A program made the position numbers and the translations under genes. Below are positions 1 to 7,044 of a DNA stretch of 13,959 bases, piece after piece (the first letter of the stretch is position 1; every line of letters starts with the position of its first letter). This DNA is from DATBFX01 sp036558305 (GTDB lineage: Bacteria; Chloroflexota; Chloroflexia; Thermomicrobiales; UBA6265): assembly GCA_036558305.1 (NCBI GenBank), contig DATBFX010000471.1:1-13959 (forward strand), read 5' to 3'. The notes below the pieces were generated by a model. That model searched no databases, was not told where the DNA came from, and was given only the letters and a program-made list of their open reading frames with translations.

Positions 1-72
1 GGATTCGGTCGGGTGAATACTCGGTTGCCCGTCCCCGGTCTCGCCGGGCGCACCTGTCGAGAGGAGTCCGCC

Positions 73-1767
73 GTGGTCAACGTGGCCGGTGCGCCGTGGC
101 GCATCTTGTTCGTGTTCGCTCTGCTGCTCGTCTCGCCGTCCATCGTTCGCGCCGAGACCGGGGAAGCCGAGGTGGCGGTCGTGGCGCCGCTGGCGCGGGC
201 GAGTTTCGACGACATCGGGTTGGCACCCCACACGGTGACCATTGCCCGCGTTATCGTGACGCCCGGAGCCGGCGAAGCGGTCCAACGACTCCCCGGTCCC
301 CGGCTGATCCTGGTCGAGTCCGGCACGCTGGCGCTCCATGCAACCGGCACCCTGCGGATCATCCGTGCCTCCACAGAGCAGCCGGCCGGTCCAACCGCGA
401 CGCCGTCACCCACGCCGGACCCGTTCACGACGCCGACGACCGACGTCATCCTCAATCCCGGCGACGTGGCTCCGGTCCCGATCTGGACCATGCACGCGCT
501 GCGCAACGACGGGTCCGAACCGGCGGTGATCCTCGACGTGCGCGTTACCGCCGGCGACCCGCCCACGTTCCCGGCCGACCTCGACGTCGAGGTGTTGGCC
601 GAGGAGTCTGGATTGACGACGCTGCCGGCAGGGCGGACCACGGTCGACCTCGGCGAGACCGCGATCGCCCCCGGTGGGATGGTGCTCGCGCCCCGGGCGG
701 ATTGGTACCAGCTCGTCGCGGCGAAGAACGGCGAGGGTCCGGTCACGCGGGCCGCCGATGGGTCGGTGCCCAATCCCCGCGCGGAGGCGCTCGACGCCTT
801 CGTGCTGGTGATCGAACCGGCCGGTGGCCCCAGACAACGCGCACCGGAACAACCCGCGCACGGTCCGGGCGGGGCCGACGTCGCCTTCGATCGCGTCGTC
901 GCCACGCACTACGGACCGGAGGACCAGGGCTACTGGCTCTACGAGCCGGCCGATCCGCATCCCGGAACGCCGATGGCAACCACCGGGCCGTTCCCGGTGA
1001 TCCTCTTCCTCGGCGGTTGCTGCGGCCCGACGGGCGATGGACCGTACAGCAACCAGCCGTCCGACGTCCAGGCCTGGCTCGACCACCTGACCCAGCGCGG
1101 AGCGATCGTGATTTACCCCATCGTCCGGCCGGAACAGCACCTGGAGGACACGGTCGCGGCGATGCGGGACGCGATGGCCCGGTTGGGAACCGGCACCCAC
1201 GTGGCGGGTGACTGGACGCGCTTCGTGGTCTTCGGCTACTCGTTCGGCGGCTGGAATGCGCCCCTGTTCGCCGCGGCGAGCGCGGCCGAAGGGTTGCCGG
1301 TGCCGCAGGCCATCCTCAGCACCGTCGCCTACGACCCGGGTACGACTCCCGATCTGAGCGCGATCCCCGCCACGACCCGCGTGGTCGTCCTGGTGGACGC
1401 CGACGAGTACGGGTGGAGCGACCACGGTTCCCGGCGAATCTGGGCGGCGTTGACGACGGTGCCGCCGGACCACCGCACCTTCGTCAAGGTGAACAACGAT
1501 CTCCGCGGTCTCCCGCCCTTGATTGCCAACCACCAGCTCCCGGCGACGGGCGACTACGGGACGCTCAATGCCCTGGACTGGTACGGCACCTGGAAACTGG
1601 GCGACGCCCTGCTGTCGTGCACCTTCGCCGGACAGGATTGCGAATACGCCTTCGGCGATACACCAGACGTGCGTTTCATGGGCTACTGGAGCAACGGCGA
1701 GCCGGTCAACGAGATCGAGGTGGTCGCGGAGCCCGCGCCGCCCGATCCGGAAACGCCGACGCCCTAG
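73..1767 (+). CDS. Secreted cupin-like / alpha-beta hydrolase fusion protein
   Basis: The gene encodes a predicted exported hydrolase of 564 residues. I chose the GTG at 73 because GAGGAG lies six bases upstream and translation then begins directly with a signal peptide (hydrophobic residues 11-25, likely cleavage after VRA at 27); an in-frame GTG at 13 only adds an unlikely N-terminal extension. Residues about 40-160 resemble a cupin barrel: the second cupin motif keeps PGD...HALRN (H-x3-N), but the HxH of the first motif is absent. A second degenerate barrel-like segment follows to about 250. From about 270 there is an alpha/beta hydrolase: an LGGCCG stretch suits the oxyanion loop, GYSFGG is a nucleophile elbow (Ser390), and Asp442 or Asp444 with His487 could complete the triad. 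The tail is Pro/Thr-rich. The substrate is unknown. The SIMPL gene follows 56 bases later on the same strand and may be cotranscribed. Confidence 0.8.
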   Translation: MVNVAGAPWRILFVFALLLVSPSIVRAETGEAEVAVVAPLARASFDDIGLAPHTVTIARVIVTPGAGEAVQRLPGPRLILVESGTLALHATGTLRIIRASTEQPAGPTATPSPTPDPFTTPTTDVILNPGDVAPVPIWTMHALRNDGSEPAVILDVRVTAGDPPTFPADLDVEVLAEESGLTTLPAGRTTVDLGETAIAPGGMVLAPRADWYQLVAAKNGEGPVTRAADGSVPNPRAEALDAFVLVIEPAGGPRQRAPEQPAHGPGGADVAFDRVVATHYGPEDQGYWLYEPADPHPGTPMATTGPFPVILFLGGCCGPTGDGPYSNQPSDVQAWLDHLTQRGAIVIYPIVRPEQHLEDTVAAMRDAMARLGTGTHVAGDWTRFVVFGYSFGGWNAPLFAAASAAEGLPVPQAILSTVAYDPGTTPDLSAIPATTRVVVLVDADEYGWSDHGSRRIWAALTTVPPDHRTFVKVNNDLRGLPPLIANHQLPATGDYGTLNALDWYGTWKLGDALLSCTFAGQDCEYAFGDTPDVRFMGYWSNGEPVNEIEVVAEPAPPDPETPTP

Positions 1768-1823
1768 CAATCGGTGGGCTTTCCGGTGACCTCCGGCCAC
1801 CGCGTCGAGACGAGGGCAAACTC

Positions 1824-2714
1824 ATGCGGAGCATTCCCGACGTGCAGGCGCCGCCGCGGCTCTCGCTGCGGCCGTTTCTGGCAGGCGCCGTCGTCGTCGC
1901 CCTGGCGATCGGCGGTCTCGCCCTCCTCTCCGAGGCGTTCGCGAGCGGCGGGCAGACGGTCTACCTCGCGAACATCGAGCCGGGCGGGAAAAACGTACCT
2001 ACCCAACCGAGCATCGTCGTCACCGGTTCGGGCGGTGCCACCGCGCCGGCCGAGCGGGCCACCGTCCAACTCCTCATCGTGCGAGCCGCGCCGTTCTCAG
2101 AGGAATTCGCCTCGGAGACGGCGGCACCGGCGACGGCGAACGGCAGTGACGTCACCATCGCGCCGGTCATCGATGCGATCCAATCGGTTGGGGTCGAAGA
2201 AGGCGCGATCCGGGTCGTCTCCAGCCCGTCGTTGATCAGCGTCTGCACCAGCAGCGCCAAGTGCTCGGCCGTCCGCGTCGATGTGACGGTCGACAACCCG
2301 AACCTCGATCTGCTCAACGCGATCGTCAATGCGGCCGGGGAGGCGGCGGGAGCGCAGGAGCTGACGGTCCAGGACGTCGGTGTCGGGTATAGCATCGCCG
2401 ATTGCCGGCCGCTGCACGACCGGGCGCGTGCCGCCGCTGCCGCCGACGCCCGCGCCCGTGCCGAGGCGCAGGCCAAGGTGCTCGGTGTCGTCCTCGGCAC
2501 ACTGGTCGTCTCAAGCGAGACGGCACCGGCCGAACCCGACGACGAGAACGGTTGCGCGCCGGCCCGCGGAACGAACGCCGATGCCTGGTGGACGCCCGGA
2601 TCGGTCGGGCTGACGGTGCCGTCGTTCGACCCGCAGGCGCCGCCGGTCGTGGCCGCCGACCTCCAGGTCACCCTCGCCTTCGCGATCGGGAACGACGCCG
2701 GCGCGGTGCCTTAG
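1824..2714 (+). CDS. SIMPL (DUF541) domain protein with N-terminal membrane segment
   Basis: This 296-residue protein is likely exported or anchored outside the membrane. The ATG at 1824 is preceded by GAGGG with seven-base spacing. Residues about 16-36 form one hydrophobic segment (LAGAVVVALAIGGLALL), acting as signal peptide or anchor. Residues about 55-290 match the SIMPL/DUF541 pattern: an early IVVTGSGG strand, a V-rich middle with VDVTVDN, and the characteristic Ala/Arg-rich helix DARARAEAQAKVLGVVLGTL followed by VVSSET. The family is widespread in envelopes (for example E. coli YggE) and has no settled biochemical role. Three cysteines (in SVCTSSAKC and ADCRP) plus one in NGCAP could form disulfides. 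It lies 56 bases behind the cupin/hydrolase gene. The family call is secure; the function is not. Confidence 0.82.
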   Translation: MRSIPDVQAPPRLSLRPFLAGAVVVALAIGGLALLSEAFASGGQTVYLANIEPGGKNVPTQPSIVVTGSGGATAPAERATVQLLIVRAAPFSEEFASETAAPATANGSDVTIAPVIDAIQSVGVEEGAIRVVSSPSLISVCTSSAKCSAVRVDVTVDNPNLDLLNAIVNAAGEAAGAQELTVQDVGVGYSIADCRPLHDRARAAAAADARARAEAQAKVLGVVLGTLVVSSETAPAEPDDENGCAPARGTNADAWWTPGSVGLTVPSFDPQAPPVVAADLQVTLAFAIGNDAGAVP

Positions 2715-2792
2715 CAGACCGCGGATAGCAGCCGGTGTCTTTCCAAATGGTCACGAACCGGCGGCATCTCTGCCCCAGCCCGACCGGCAATT

Positions 2793-2808
2793 CTCCCGAT
2801 CGGCAGAT
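2793..2808 (-). promoter_or_regulatory. Candidate operator, CCGATCGG core (copy 1)
   Basis: On the minus strand this reads ATCTGCCGATCGGGAG, the same 16 bases found on the plus strand at 6935-6950. The core CCGATCGG (2796-2803) is a perfect 8-bp palindrome whose centre is 102.5 bases upstream of the ATG at 2902. The near-identical position in front of a paralogous gene suggests a transcription factor site. Assigning it to the neighbouring LuxR-type regulator is inference. Confidence 0.45.
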
Positions 2809-2855
2809 GCGGCGGACGGTGTGCGGGGCTCATGCTCAGACCGCCCTTTCCTCTC

Positions 2856-2874
2856 GGATGGGATCGATCCGTCG
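2856..2874 (+). repeat. Conserved 19-base leader block (copy A)
   Basis: The block GGATGGGATCGATCCGTCG matches 7000-7018 at 16 of 19 positions. Both lie 27-28 bases upstream of a Tat protein start codon. It may be part of the promoter or 5' untranslated region retained after duplication. Confidence 0.45.
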
Positions 2875-2901
2875 TGGGACAACAGAAAGGAGAGGAGTCA
2901 G

Positions 2902-3454
2902 ATGGCGACATCAACCACCGGTCCGGCCGTCTCCCGTCGCACCGCAATCGCCGGGCTCGGTGCCGGCGGACTCGGCGTCGCCCTCGCCGCCACCCCCCGC
3001 TCGGCAGATGCCCAGGACGCCATCCCGACCAGCATGGCCGGGCATCCGCTGGTCGGCACCTGGCTCACCGATCGCGACGTCACCACGAACGACGACTTTC
3101 CCTCGGTCGTCGTCGACACCGCCGATGGCGGTCTCCTGGCCCCCCAACGGCGTCGCCGGGGCGTGGCAACCCACCGGACGGCGGTCGGCCGCCTGGACCC
3201 TGGTCGTCCTCATCGATGGCGGGAACGGGGGCTACGTGGCCGTCCGCAGTACGGCGGAGATCGCCGAGGACGGCAACACCCTGGCGGCGCCCTACTCGTT
3301 CACGGTCGTCGCCCCGGACGGAACCGTCATCACGTCGGGTATGGGGAACTCGACCGGCCGCCGTCTTCAGATCGAACCGATCGAGGCGGTCGGGACGCCG
3401 TTGCCCGGGATGCCGACCTGGGCACCCGCCCCGCCGGCCACGCCGACCGCGTAA
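2902..3454 (+). pseudogene. Tat-exported HPLVGTW-type protein, broken by a +1 frameshift
   Basis: Reading begins at ATG 2902 with an excellent ribosome-binding site and encodes a Tat leader (SRRTAIAGLGAGGL, probable cleavage near ADA-QDA), then AGHPLVGTW as in the paralogue at 7045. After VVVDTADGG the frame degenerates into Arg-rich nonsense, while sensible sequence resumes in the next frame (NGVAGAWQPTG ... TLVVLIDGG ... TWAPAPPATPTA) and stops at 3454. The switch coincides with a run of six C at 3140-3145. Removing one C gives a continuous 183-residue protein aligning end to end with the 193-residue paralogue, including the Ala/Pro/Thr-rich tail. The mature part looks like a small beta-rich, perhaps calycin-like domain of unknown function. 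It could be a true pseudogene, a phase-variable gene or a sequencing error. Confidence 0.72.
3140..3145 (+). other. C6 homopolymer at the frameshift
   Basis: Six consecutive C residues mark the point where the reading frame of the Tat protein gene changes. Deleting one C restores the frame and the match to the paralogue. Confidence 0.65.
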
Positions 3455-3588
3455 CCCCCGGCACCAGCGACCACTCCCCGGTCATGGTGACGGTCCGCGA
3501 AGCGCCGGCGACGCCGGAGGCGTGACGGACGATCCGTGTTAGGATCGACCACGAGACCCAACGCACTTCACCAAGGGGGTAATCGGCG

Positions 3589-4035
3589 ATGCGCCAGGTC
3601 ATCTACGCGATGCGGTTCACCGGCCGGGCCACCCCGGCCAACGACGCCGGCACCGTGCTCAAGGCGGCGACGACGGCGCCGAGCTCGGTCTTGACTTCGA
3701 CGGTCGGATCTGACGGGCTCACCGGTTCGCTGCAACCCACGGACGGAGGAACGGCGACGTTCGAGTCGGAGGTCACGTTCACGAGTGAGACCGAGTTTCA
3801 GGAGATCGGAACGATCACGTTCGGCGCCGGCAACGTCCTGCGCTTCGGCACGGTCGGCAGCGGGCATCTCGGTGGCAGTGCCGATCCGTCGTTGCAGCAC
3901 GGGACGGTGATGTGGCAGGTCAGAGGGGGCGAGGGGCAATTCGCCGGGGCGACGGGGCTGATCACCTCCAACTTCTTCGTCGGCGCGGACCTGGAGGTGA
4001 CCGACCACCACTTCGGCGTGATCTTCGTGGAGTAA
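3589..4035 (+). CDS. 148-residue beta-rich conserved protein, copy 1
   Basis: I do not recognise a named family with confidence. The ATG at 3589 follows AAGGGGG with nine-base spacing. The 148-residue product has no signal peptide or membrane segment, so it is probably cytoplasmic unless exported by an unseen route. Alternating hydrophobic patterns and many Gly/Thr turns suggest an all-beta barrel; the C-terminal half (GGEGQFAGATGLITSNFF ... VTDHHFGV) is loosely reminiscent of DUF3224/allene-oxide-cyclase-like barrels, which is a guess. The adjacent His-His near the C-terminus and the Trp in TVMWQV are conserved in the second copy. Copy 2 at 8934-9380 aligns without gaps and differs at 20 residues. 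The gene ends in a strong terminator and follows the frameshifted Tat gene by 134 bases. Confidence 0.85.
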   Translation: MRQVIYAMRFTGRATPANDAGTVLKAATTAPSSVLTSTVGSDGLTGSLQPTDGGTATFESEVTFTSETEFQEIGTITFGAGNVLRFGTVGSGHLGGSADPSLQHGTVMWQVRGGEGQFAGATGLITSNFFVGADLEVTDHHFGVIFVE

Positions 4036-4069
4036 CGTGCCGTCACGCCAATCGATCGCGCGGGGCGAC

Positions 4070-4097
4070 GGGCCGGAAAGATGCTTTCCGGCCCTTT
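4070..4097 (+). terminator. Strong hairpin terminator after the 148-residue gene
   Basis: GGGCCGGAAAG (4070-4080) pairs perfectly with CTTTCCGGCCC (4084-4094) around a three-base ATG loop, followed by TTT. It lies 35 bases after the stop at 4035 and separates the upstream unit from the regulator gene. Confidence 0.8.
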
Positions 4098-4183
4098 GGG
4101 TGGGGACTGTTGTCATCGGGGTCGCCTCGGATGCCGTGTGCGTGTCAAGCCGCCTTCGCGGTCATCGCCCTTGTGCCGCGCAG

Positions 4184-4193
4184 CCCGATCGGG
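4184..4193 (+). promoter_or_regulatory. Candidate operator upstream of the regulator gene, CCGATCGG core (copy 2)
   Basis: CCCGATCGGG is a perfect 10-bp palindrome ending 14 bases before the regulator ATG at 4208 and overlapping the only purine-rich stretch that could act as its ribosome-binding site. A protein bound here could autorepress the regulator. This is inference from position and from the shared core. Confidence 0.4.
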
Positions 4194-4207
4194 GATGCTT
4201 GTTCGTC

Positions 4208-6859
4208 ATGGACGAGCAGGCGAGGCAGGGGACGGCCAACGGCGGCGTGTCCGGTGCCGCGGACACCTGGCCCCTGTCCGCACGCCAGGCCGCCGCGGTG
4301 TTGGCTGTCAACGAGCGTACGGTCCGCCGCGCGATCGCCCGGGGCGACCTCCCGGCCACCAAGCACGCCGGGTTCTACCGCATTGCACCGGCCGACCTGG
4401 ATCGTTATCGCACGACCCGCCGCCTGCCGACGCCACTCCCAACGCCCAAGGCGCACGGCACGCCGCGATTGGTCCCGATCCCGGTGCAGGCCGAGGCCGT
4501 CGAGTCGAGTCTGCCGCGTCCGCTCACGCCGTTGATCGGCCGGGAGCGCGAGGTCGCCGCCGTCCGCGAGTTGGTGCTCCGCGACGATGTTCGGCTCGTG
4601 ACGTTGACGGGGCCGGGCGGGGTCGGCAAGACCCGCCTCGCCGTCCAGATCGCCGCCGAATTGGCCGATGCATATGCCGACGGCGCTGCGTTCGTGTCCC
4701 TCGCCGCCGTTCGCGACCCCGATCTCGTCGGCTCCGCGATCGCCGCCACCCTCGGCGTGGTCGAGGCCGGCGGGCGGACGTCGGCCGAGCGGCTGGAGGA
4801 CGCTCTTCGGACGCGGCACTTGCTGCTGGTCCTCGACAACTACGAGCACCTACTCGACGCGGCCCCGCTGGTGACCGATCTCCTGGGGCGGTGCCCACGG
4901 CTGACGGTCCTTGCGACGAGCCGGGTCGTCCTGCGCCTGGACGGCGAGCGCGTCGTCCCCGTGCCGCCGCTGGCGGTGCCCGATCCGGAGCGCCCGCCCG
5001 TCGTCGAGCAGTTGGCCGACGTCGCCGCGGTCCGGCTGTTCGTGGCGCGGGCCGGGGCCGCCGATCCCGCGTTCACCCTGACCGACGGCAACGCCGGTGC
5101 CGTGGCCGCCGTCTGCCACCGCCTCGACGGGCTGCCGCTGGCGATCGAGCTGGCAGCCGCCCGGACCGCCCTCCTCCCGCCGGACGCGATGCTGCCTCGC
5201 CTCGCGAAGCGGCTGCCACTGCTGACGGGCGGACGACGGGACGCGCCGGCCCGGCACCGGACAATGCGCGACGCGATCGATTGGAGCCACGACCAGCTAA
5301 CGCCGGAAGAGCGCCTGCTCTTCCGCCGGTTGGCCGTCTTCGTTGGGGGCTTCACGCTTGAGGCGGCCGAGTACGTTCGAACGGAAGGCGGGAGGCGGAA
5401 GGCGGGAGAGGACGAATCCCCTTCCGCCTCAGTCCTCGATGGCATTGCCGCGCTGGTGGACGCGAGCCTGCTGCGGCAGGAGCCTGGGTCGGCCGGTGGA
5501 CCCGGTGCGGGCGCCCACCGATTCTCCATGCTGGAGACGATCCGCGACTACGGACTGGAGCAGTTGGCGGCAAGCGGGGAGGACGCGGCGACCCGTCGGC
5601 GGCACGCGGCCTGGTTCCTCGCCCTGGCGGAGGAGGCGGAACTGGCCGTCATCGGACCGGATTCGGTGCGGTGGCTGGAGCGCCTGGAGACCGAGCACCC
5701 CAACCTGCGCGCGGCACTCGACTGGTTCGACGAGGACGGGGACGCGGCATCGGGTTTGCGCCTGGCAGCGGGGCTGTGGCGGTTCTGGTGGGTGCGCCGC
5801 CACCATCTGAACGAAGGACGGCAGCGCCTGCAGCATGCCCTCGGGCAGAACCCCGCTGCGCGCACGTCGGCACGCGCGAAGGCACTCCGCGGATTGGCCG
5901 AACTGGAGACGACCCGTGGAGAAGCGCCACAGACGATTGCCGCACTGTACGCCGAGAGCGTCGCCGTGGCCCGCGCGTGCGGTGACCAGCAGGCGGAGGG
6001 GTACGCGCTCCTCGGGTCGGGCGTGGTGGCGCGGCGCCAAGGAGACTTCGAGGCTGGTGAGCGGCTTCTCGGGGAATCCCTGGCAATCGCACGGACCCGC
6101 GGGGACGACGTCTCGGCGGCGGTCGCGCTCGACAACCTCGCCACCGTCGCGTACTTCCGGCAGGAGTACGAACGAGCGACCGCGCTCGCGGACGAAGCCC
6201 TTCGCCTCCAGGAGTCGGTGGCGCGAGTCTCGTGGGGAACCGCGTTTTCGCTCTACATCTTGGCGAGTGTCAATGCGGATATCGGCGCCTACGTCGAAGC
6301 GGCAAGACTGGCCGGTGACTGCCTGATGCTCGCCTGGCGACTTCGGGCGAGCGGGTGGGTCGCCGGTGGACTTTTGCAACTGGCACGCACGGCGGCAGGA
6401 TGCGACCAACCGGAGCAGGCAGCGCGTCTGTTCGGTGCCGAGGCGGCGGTGCTTGCGGCGATCGGGGAATCGACCGGAGAGGAACATACCATCCGCGAGC
6501 GAACCGTCGCCCGGGTGCGGTCCGCACTCGGCGAGCCGGCGTTCCGCGCCGCCTGGACCGCGGGATCGGCCCTATCGCAGGAGGACGCGGTCGCCGAGGC
6601 CCTCGCCGTGGCCGCCGCGCTCGCCGAGGCCGCCGAGACCGCCGGTTCGGACGTGCCTGCTCCCGGCCATGGACTGACGGCGCGGGAGGTGGACGTGCTC
6701 CGCCTCCTGGTCGAGGGCCGGTCCAACGCGGAGATCGCGGCGGCGCTGTTCGTCGGTGCCGGCACGGTGAAGTCGCACGTGGCGAACATCCTCGCCAAGC
6801 TCGGCGTGCCGACCCGCGCCGCCGCCGCCGCCCACGCCGTCCACCACGGGCTCGTCTGA
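4208..6859 (+). CDS. NB-ARC/TPR regulator with excisionase-like N-terminal HTH and LuxR C-terminal HTH
   Basis: This 883-residue cytoplasmic protein is a signal-transducing ATPase and transcription factor. Domains in order: an excisionase/MerR-like HTH (about 20-75, PLSARQAAAVLAVNERTVRR ... FYRIAPADLDRY); an NB-ARC-type ATPase with GREREV, Walker A GPGGVGKT (135-142), Walker B LLLVLDNYEHL (Asp210), an ATSR sensor motif and GLPLAIELAA; a winged-helix segment (DAIDWSHDQLTPEERLLFRRL); a TPR-like helical region (about 450-780); and a LuxR/GerE HTH (about 820-883, LTAREVDVLRLLVEGRSNAEI ... GTVKSHVANILAKL). No receiver domain is present, so it is not a classical response regulator. I start at ATG 4208, because the in-frame extension back to 4037 runs through the upstream terminator; a TTG at 4199 is an alternative. 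A palindromic repeat interrupts the coding sequence at 5382-5430. The ligand is unknown. Confidence 0.9.
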   Translation: MDEQARQGTANGGVSGAADTWPLSARQAAAVLAVNERTVRRAIARGDLPATKHAGFYRIAPADLDRYRTTRRLPTPLPTPKAHGTPRLVPIPVQAEAVESSLPRPLTPLIGREREVAAVRELVLRDDVRLVTLTGPGGVGKTRLAVQIAAELADAYADGAAFVSLAAVRDPDLVGSAIAATLGVVEAGGRTSAERLEDALRTRHLLLVLDNYEHLLDAAPLVTDLLGRCPRLTVLATSRVVLRLDGERVVPVPPLAVPDPERPPVVEQLADVAAVRLFVARAGAADPAFTLTDGNAGAVAAVCHRLDGLPLAIELAAARTALLPPDAMLPRLAKRLPLLTGGRRDAPARHRTMRDAIDWSHDQLTPEERLLFRRLAVFVGGFTLEAAEYVRTEGGRRKAGEDESPSASVLDGIAALVDASLLRQEPGSAGGPGAGAHRFSMLETIRDYGLEQLAASGEDAATRRRHAAWFLALAEEAELAVIGPDSVRWLERLETEHPNLRAALDWFDEDGDAASGLRLAAGLWRFWWVRRHHLNEGRQRLQHALGQNPAARTSARAKALRGLAELETTRGEAPQTIAALYAESVAVARACGDQQAEGYALLGSGVVARRQGDFEAGERLLGESLAIARTRGDDVSAAVALDNLATVAYFRQEYERATALADEALRLQESVARVSWGTAFSLYILASVNADIGAYVEAARLAGDCLMLAWRLRASGWVAGGLLQLARTAAGCDQPEQAARLFGAEAAVLAAIGESTGEEHTIRERTVARVRSALGEPAFRAAWTAGSALSQEDAVAEALAVAAALAEAAETAGSDVPAPGHGLTAREVDVLRLLVEGRSNAEIAAALFVGAGTVKSHVANILAKLGVPTRAAAAAHAVHHGLV
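5382..5430 (+). repeat. In-frame REP-like palindromic insertion within the regulator gene
   Basis: CGGAAGGCGGGAG occurs twice in tandem (5382-5394 and 5396-5408, period 14). GAGGCGGAAGG (5392-5402) is a perfect inverted match to CCTTCCGCCTC (5420-5430) with a 17-base loop. It encodes a low-complexity charged stretch (TEGGRRKAGEDESPSAS) between the winged-helix segment and the VLDGIAALVDASLL helix, where related proteins as I know them continue directly. It looks like a short mobile palindrome tolerated in a surface loop. Confidence 0.6.
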
Positions 6860-6893
6860 CCCCTCTCCTAAGCGGCAAATCCATCCACTATCG

Positions 6894-6903
6894 GCCGATC
6901 GGC
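6894..6903 (+). promoter_or_regulatory. Candidate operator, CCGATCGG core (copy 3)
   Basis: GCCGATCGGC is a perfect 10-bp palindrome. It lies 45 bp upstream of the next copy, a separation compatible with cooperative binding on roughly the same face of the helix. Confidence 0.4.
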
Positions 6904-6934
6904 TGATCTGCCGGAGACCTCATCCGGTGGCGAA

Positions 6935-6950
6935 ATCTGCCGATCGGGAG
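6935..6950 (+). promoter_or_regulatory. Candidate operator, CCGATCGG core (copy 4)
   Basis: ATCTGCCGATCGGGAG matches 2793-2808 base for base in inverted orientation. The palindrome centre is 101.5 bases before the ATG at 7045, against 102.5 bases for the copy upstream of the paralogous gene. Confidence 0.45.
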
Positions 6951-6999
6951 GTGCGTGCGACCTGCGCCCGGATGCACCCTCGTCCCATCCACTCCGCTT

Positions 7000-7018
7000 G
7001 GATGGAATCGAGCCGCCG
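7000..7018 (+). repeat. Conserved 19-base leader block (copy B)
   Basis: GGATGGAATCGAGCCGCCG matches 2856-2874 at 16 of 19 positions and occupies the same place relative to the start codon of the paralogous gene. Confidence 0.45.
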
Positions 7019-7044
7019 CAACACTTCAGAGAGAGGGGAATCCA

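Larger units (their letters stand above)
2715..2901. promoter_or_regulatory. Upstream regulatory region of the first Tat protein gene
   Basis: This 187-base non-coding stretch precedes the gene at 2902. It contains the palindromic element at 2793-2808, a leader block at 2856-2874 that is conserved upstream of the paralogue at 7045, and a strong ribosome-binding purine run (AAAGGAGAGGAG, ending five bases before the ATG). I see no convincing -35/-10 pair. The shared leader blocks indicate that the regulatory region was duplicated along with the gene. Confidence 0.5.
6860..7044. promoter_or_regulatory. Upstream regulatory region of the intact Tat protein gene
   Basis: This 185-base gap between the regulator stop and the ATG at 7045 is nearly the same length as the one before the paralogue at 2902. 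It contains two CCGATCGG palindromes (6895-6902 and 6940-6947, 45 bp apart), a related GATCTGCCGG string near 6905, the conserved leader block at 7000-7018 and a purine-rich ribosome-binding site (GAGAGGGGA). No clear terminator for the regulator gene is visible. Confidence 0.5.

Noticed and set aside
13..72. GTG at 13 as start of the first gene
   Set aside because: The GTG at 73 has GAGGAG at ideal spacing and puts a signal peptide exactly at the N-terminus.
406..1800. A 464-codon minus-strand frame opposite the cupin/hydrolase gene
   Set aside because: Arg/His/Val-rich composition typical of antisense shadow; the plus-strand reading has a signal peptide and a hydrolase motif.
4037..4207. 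N-terminal extension of the regulator to 4037
   Set aside because: It would translate through the terminator hairpin at 4070-4094 and has no domain content; the excisionase-like HTH begins only after ATG 4208.
5382..5408. CRISPR-like repeat
   Set aside because: Two adjacent 13-base copies with a single-base gap are not repeat-spacer units, and no cas genes are present.
5429..6487. A 352-codon minus-strand frame inside the regulator gene
   Set aside because: Antisense to the TPR region of the regulator and without recognisable content.
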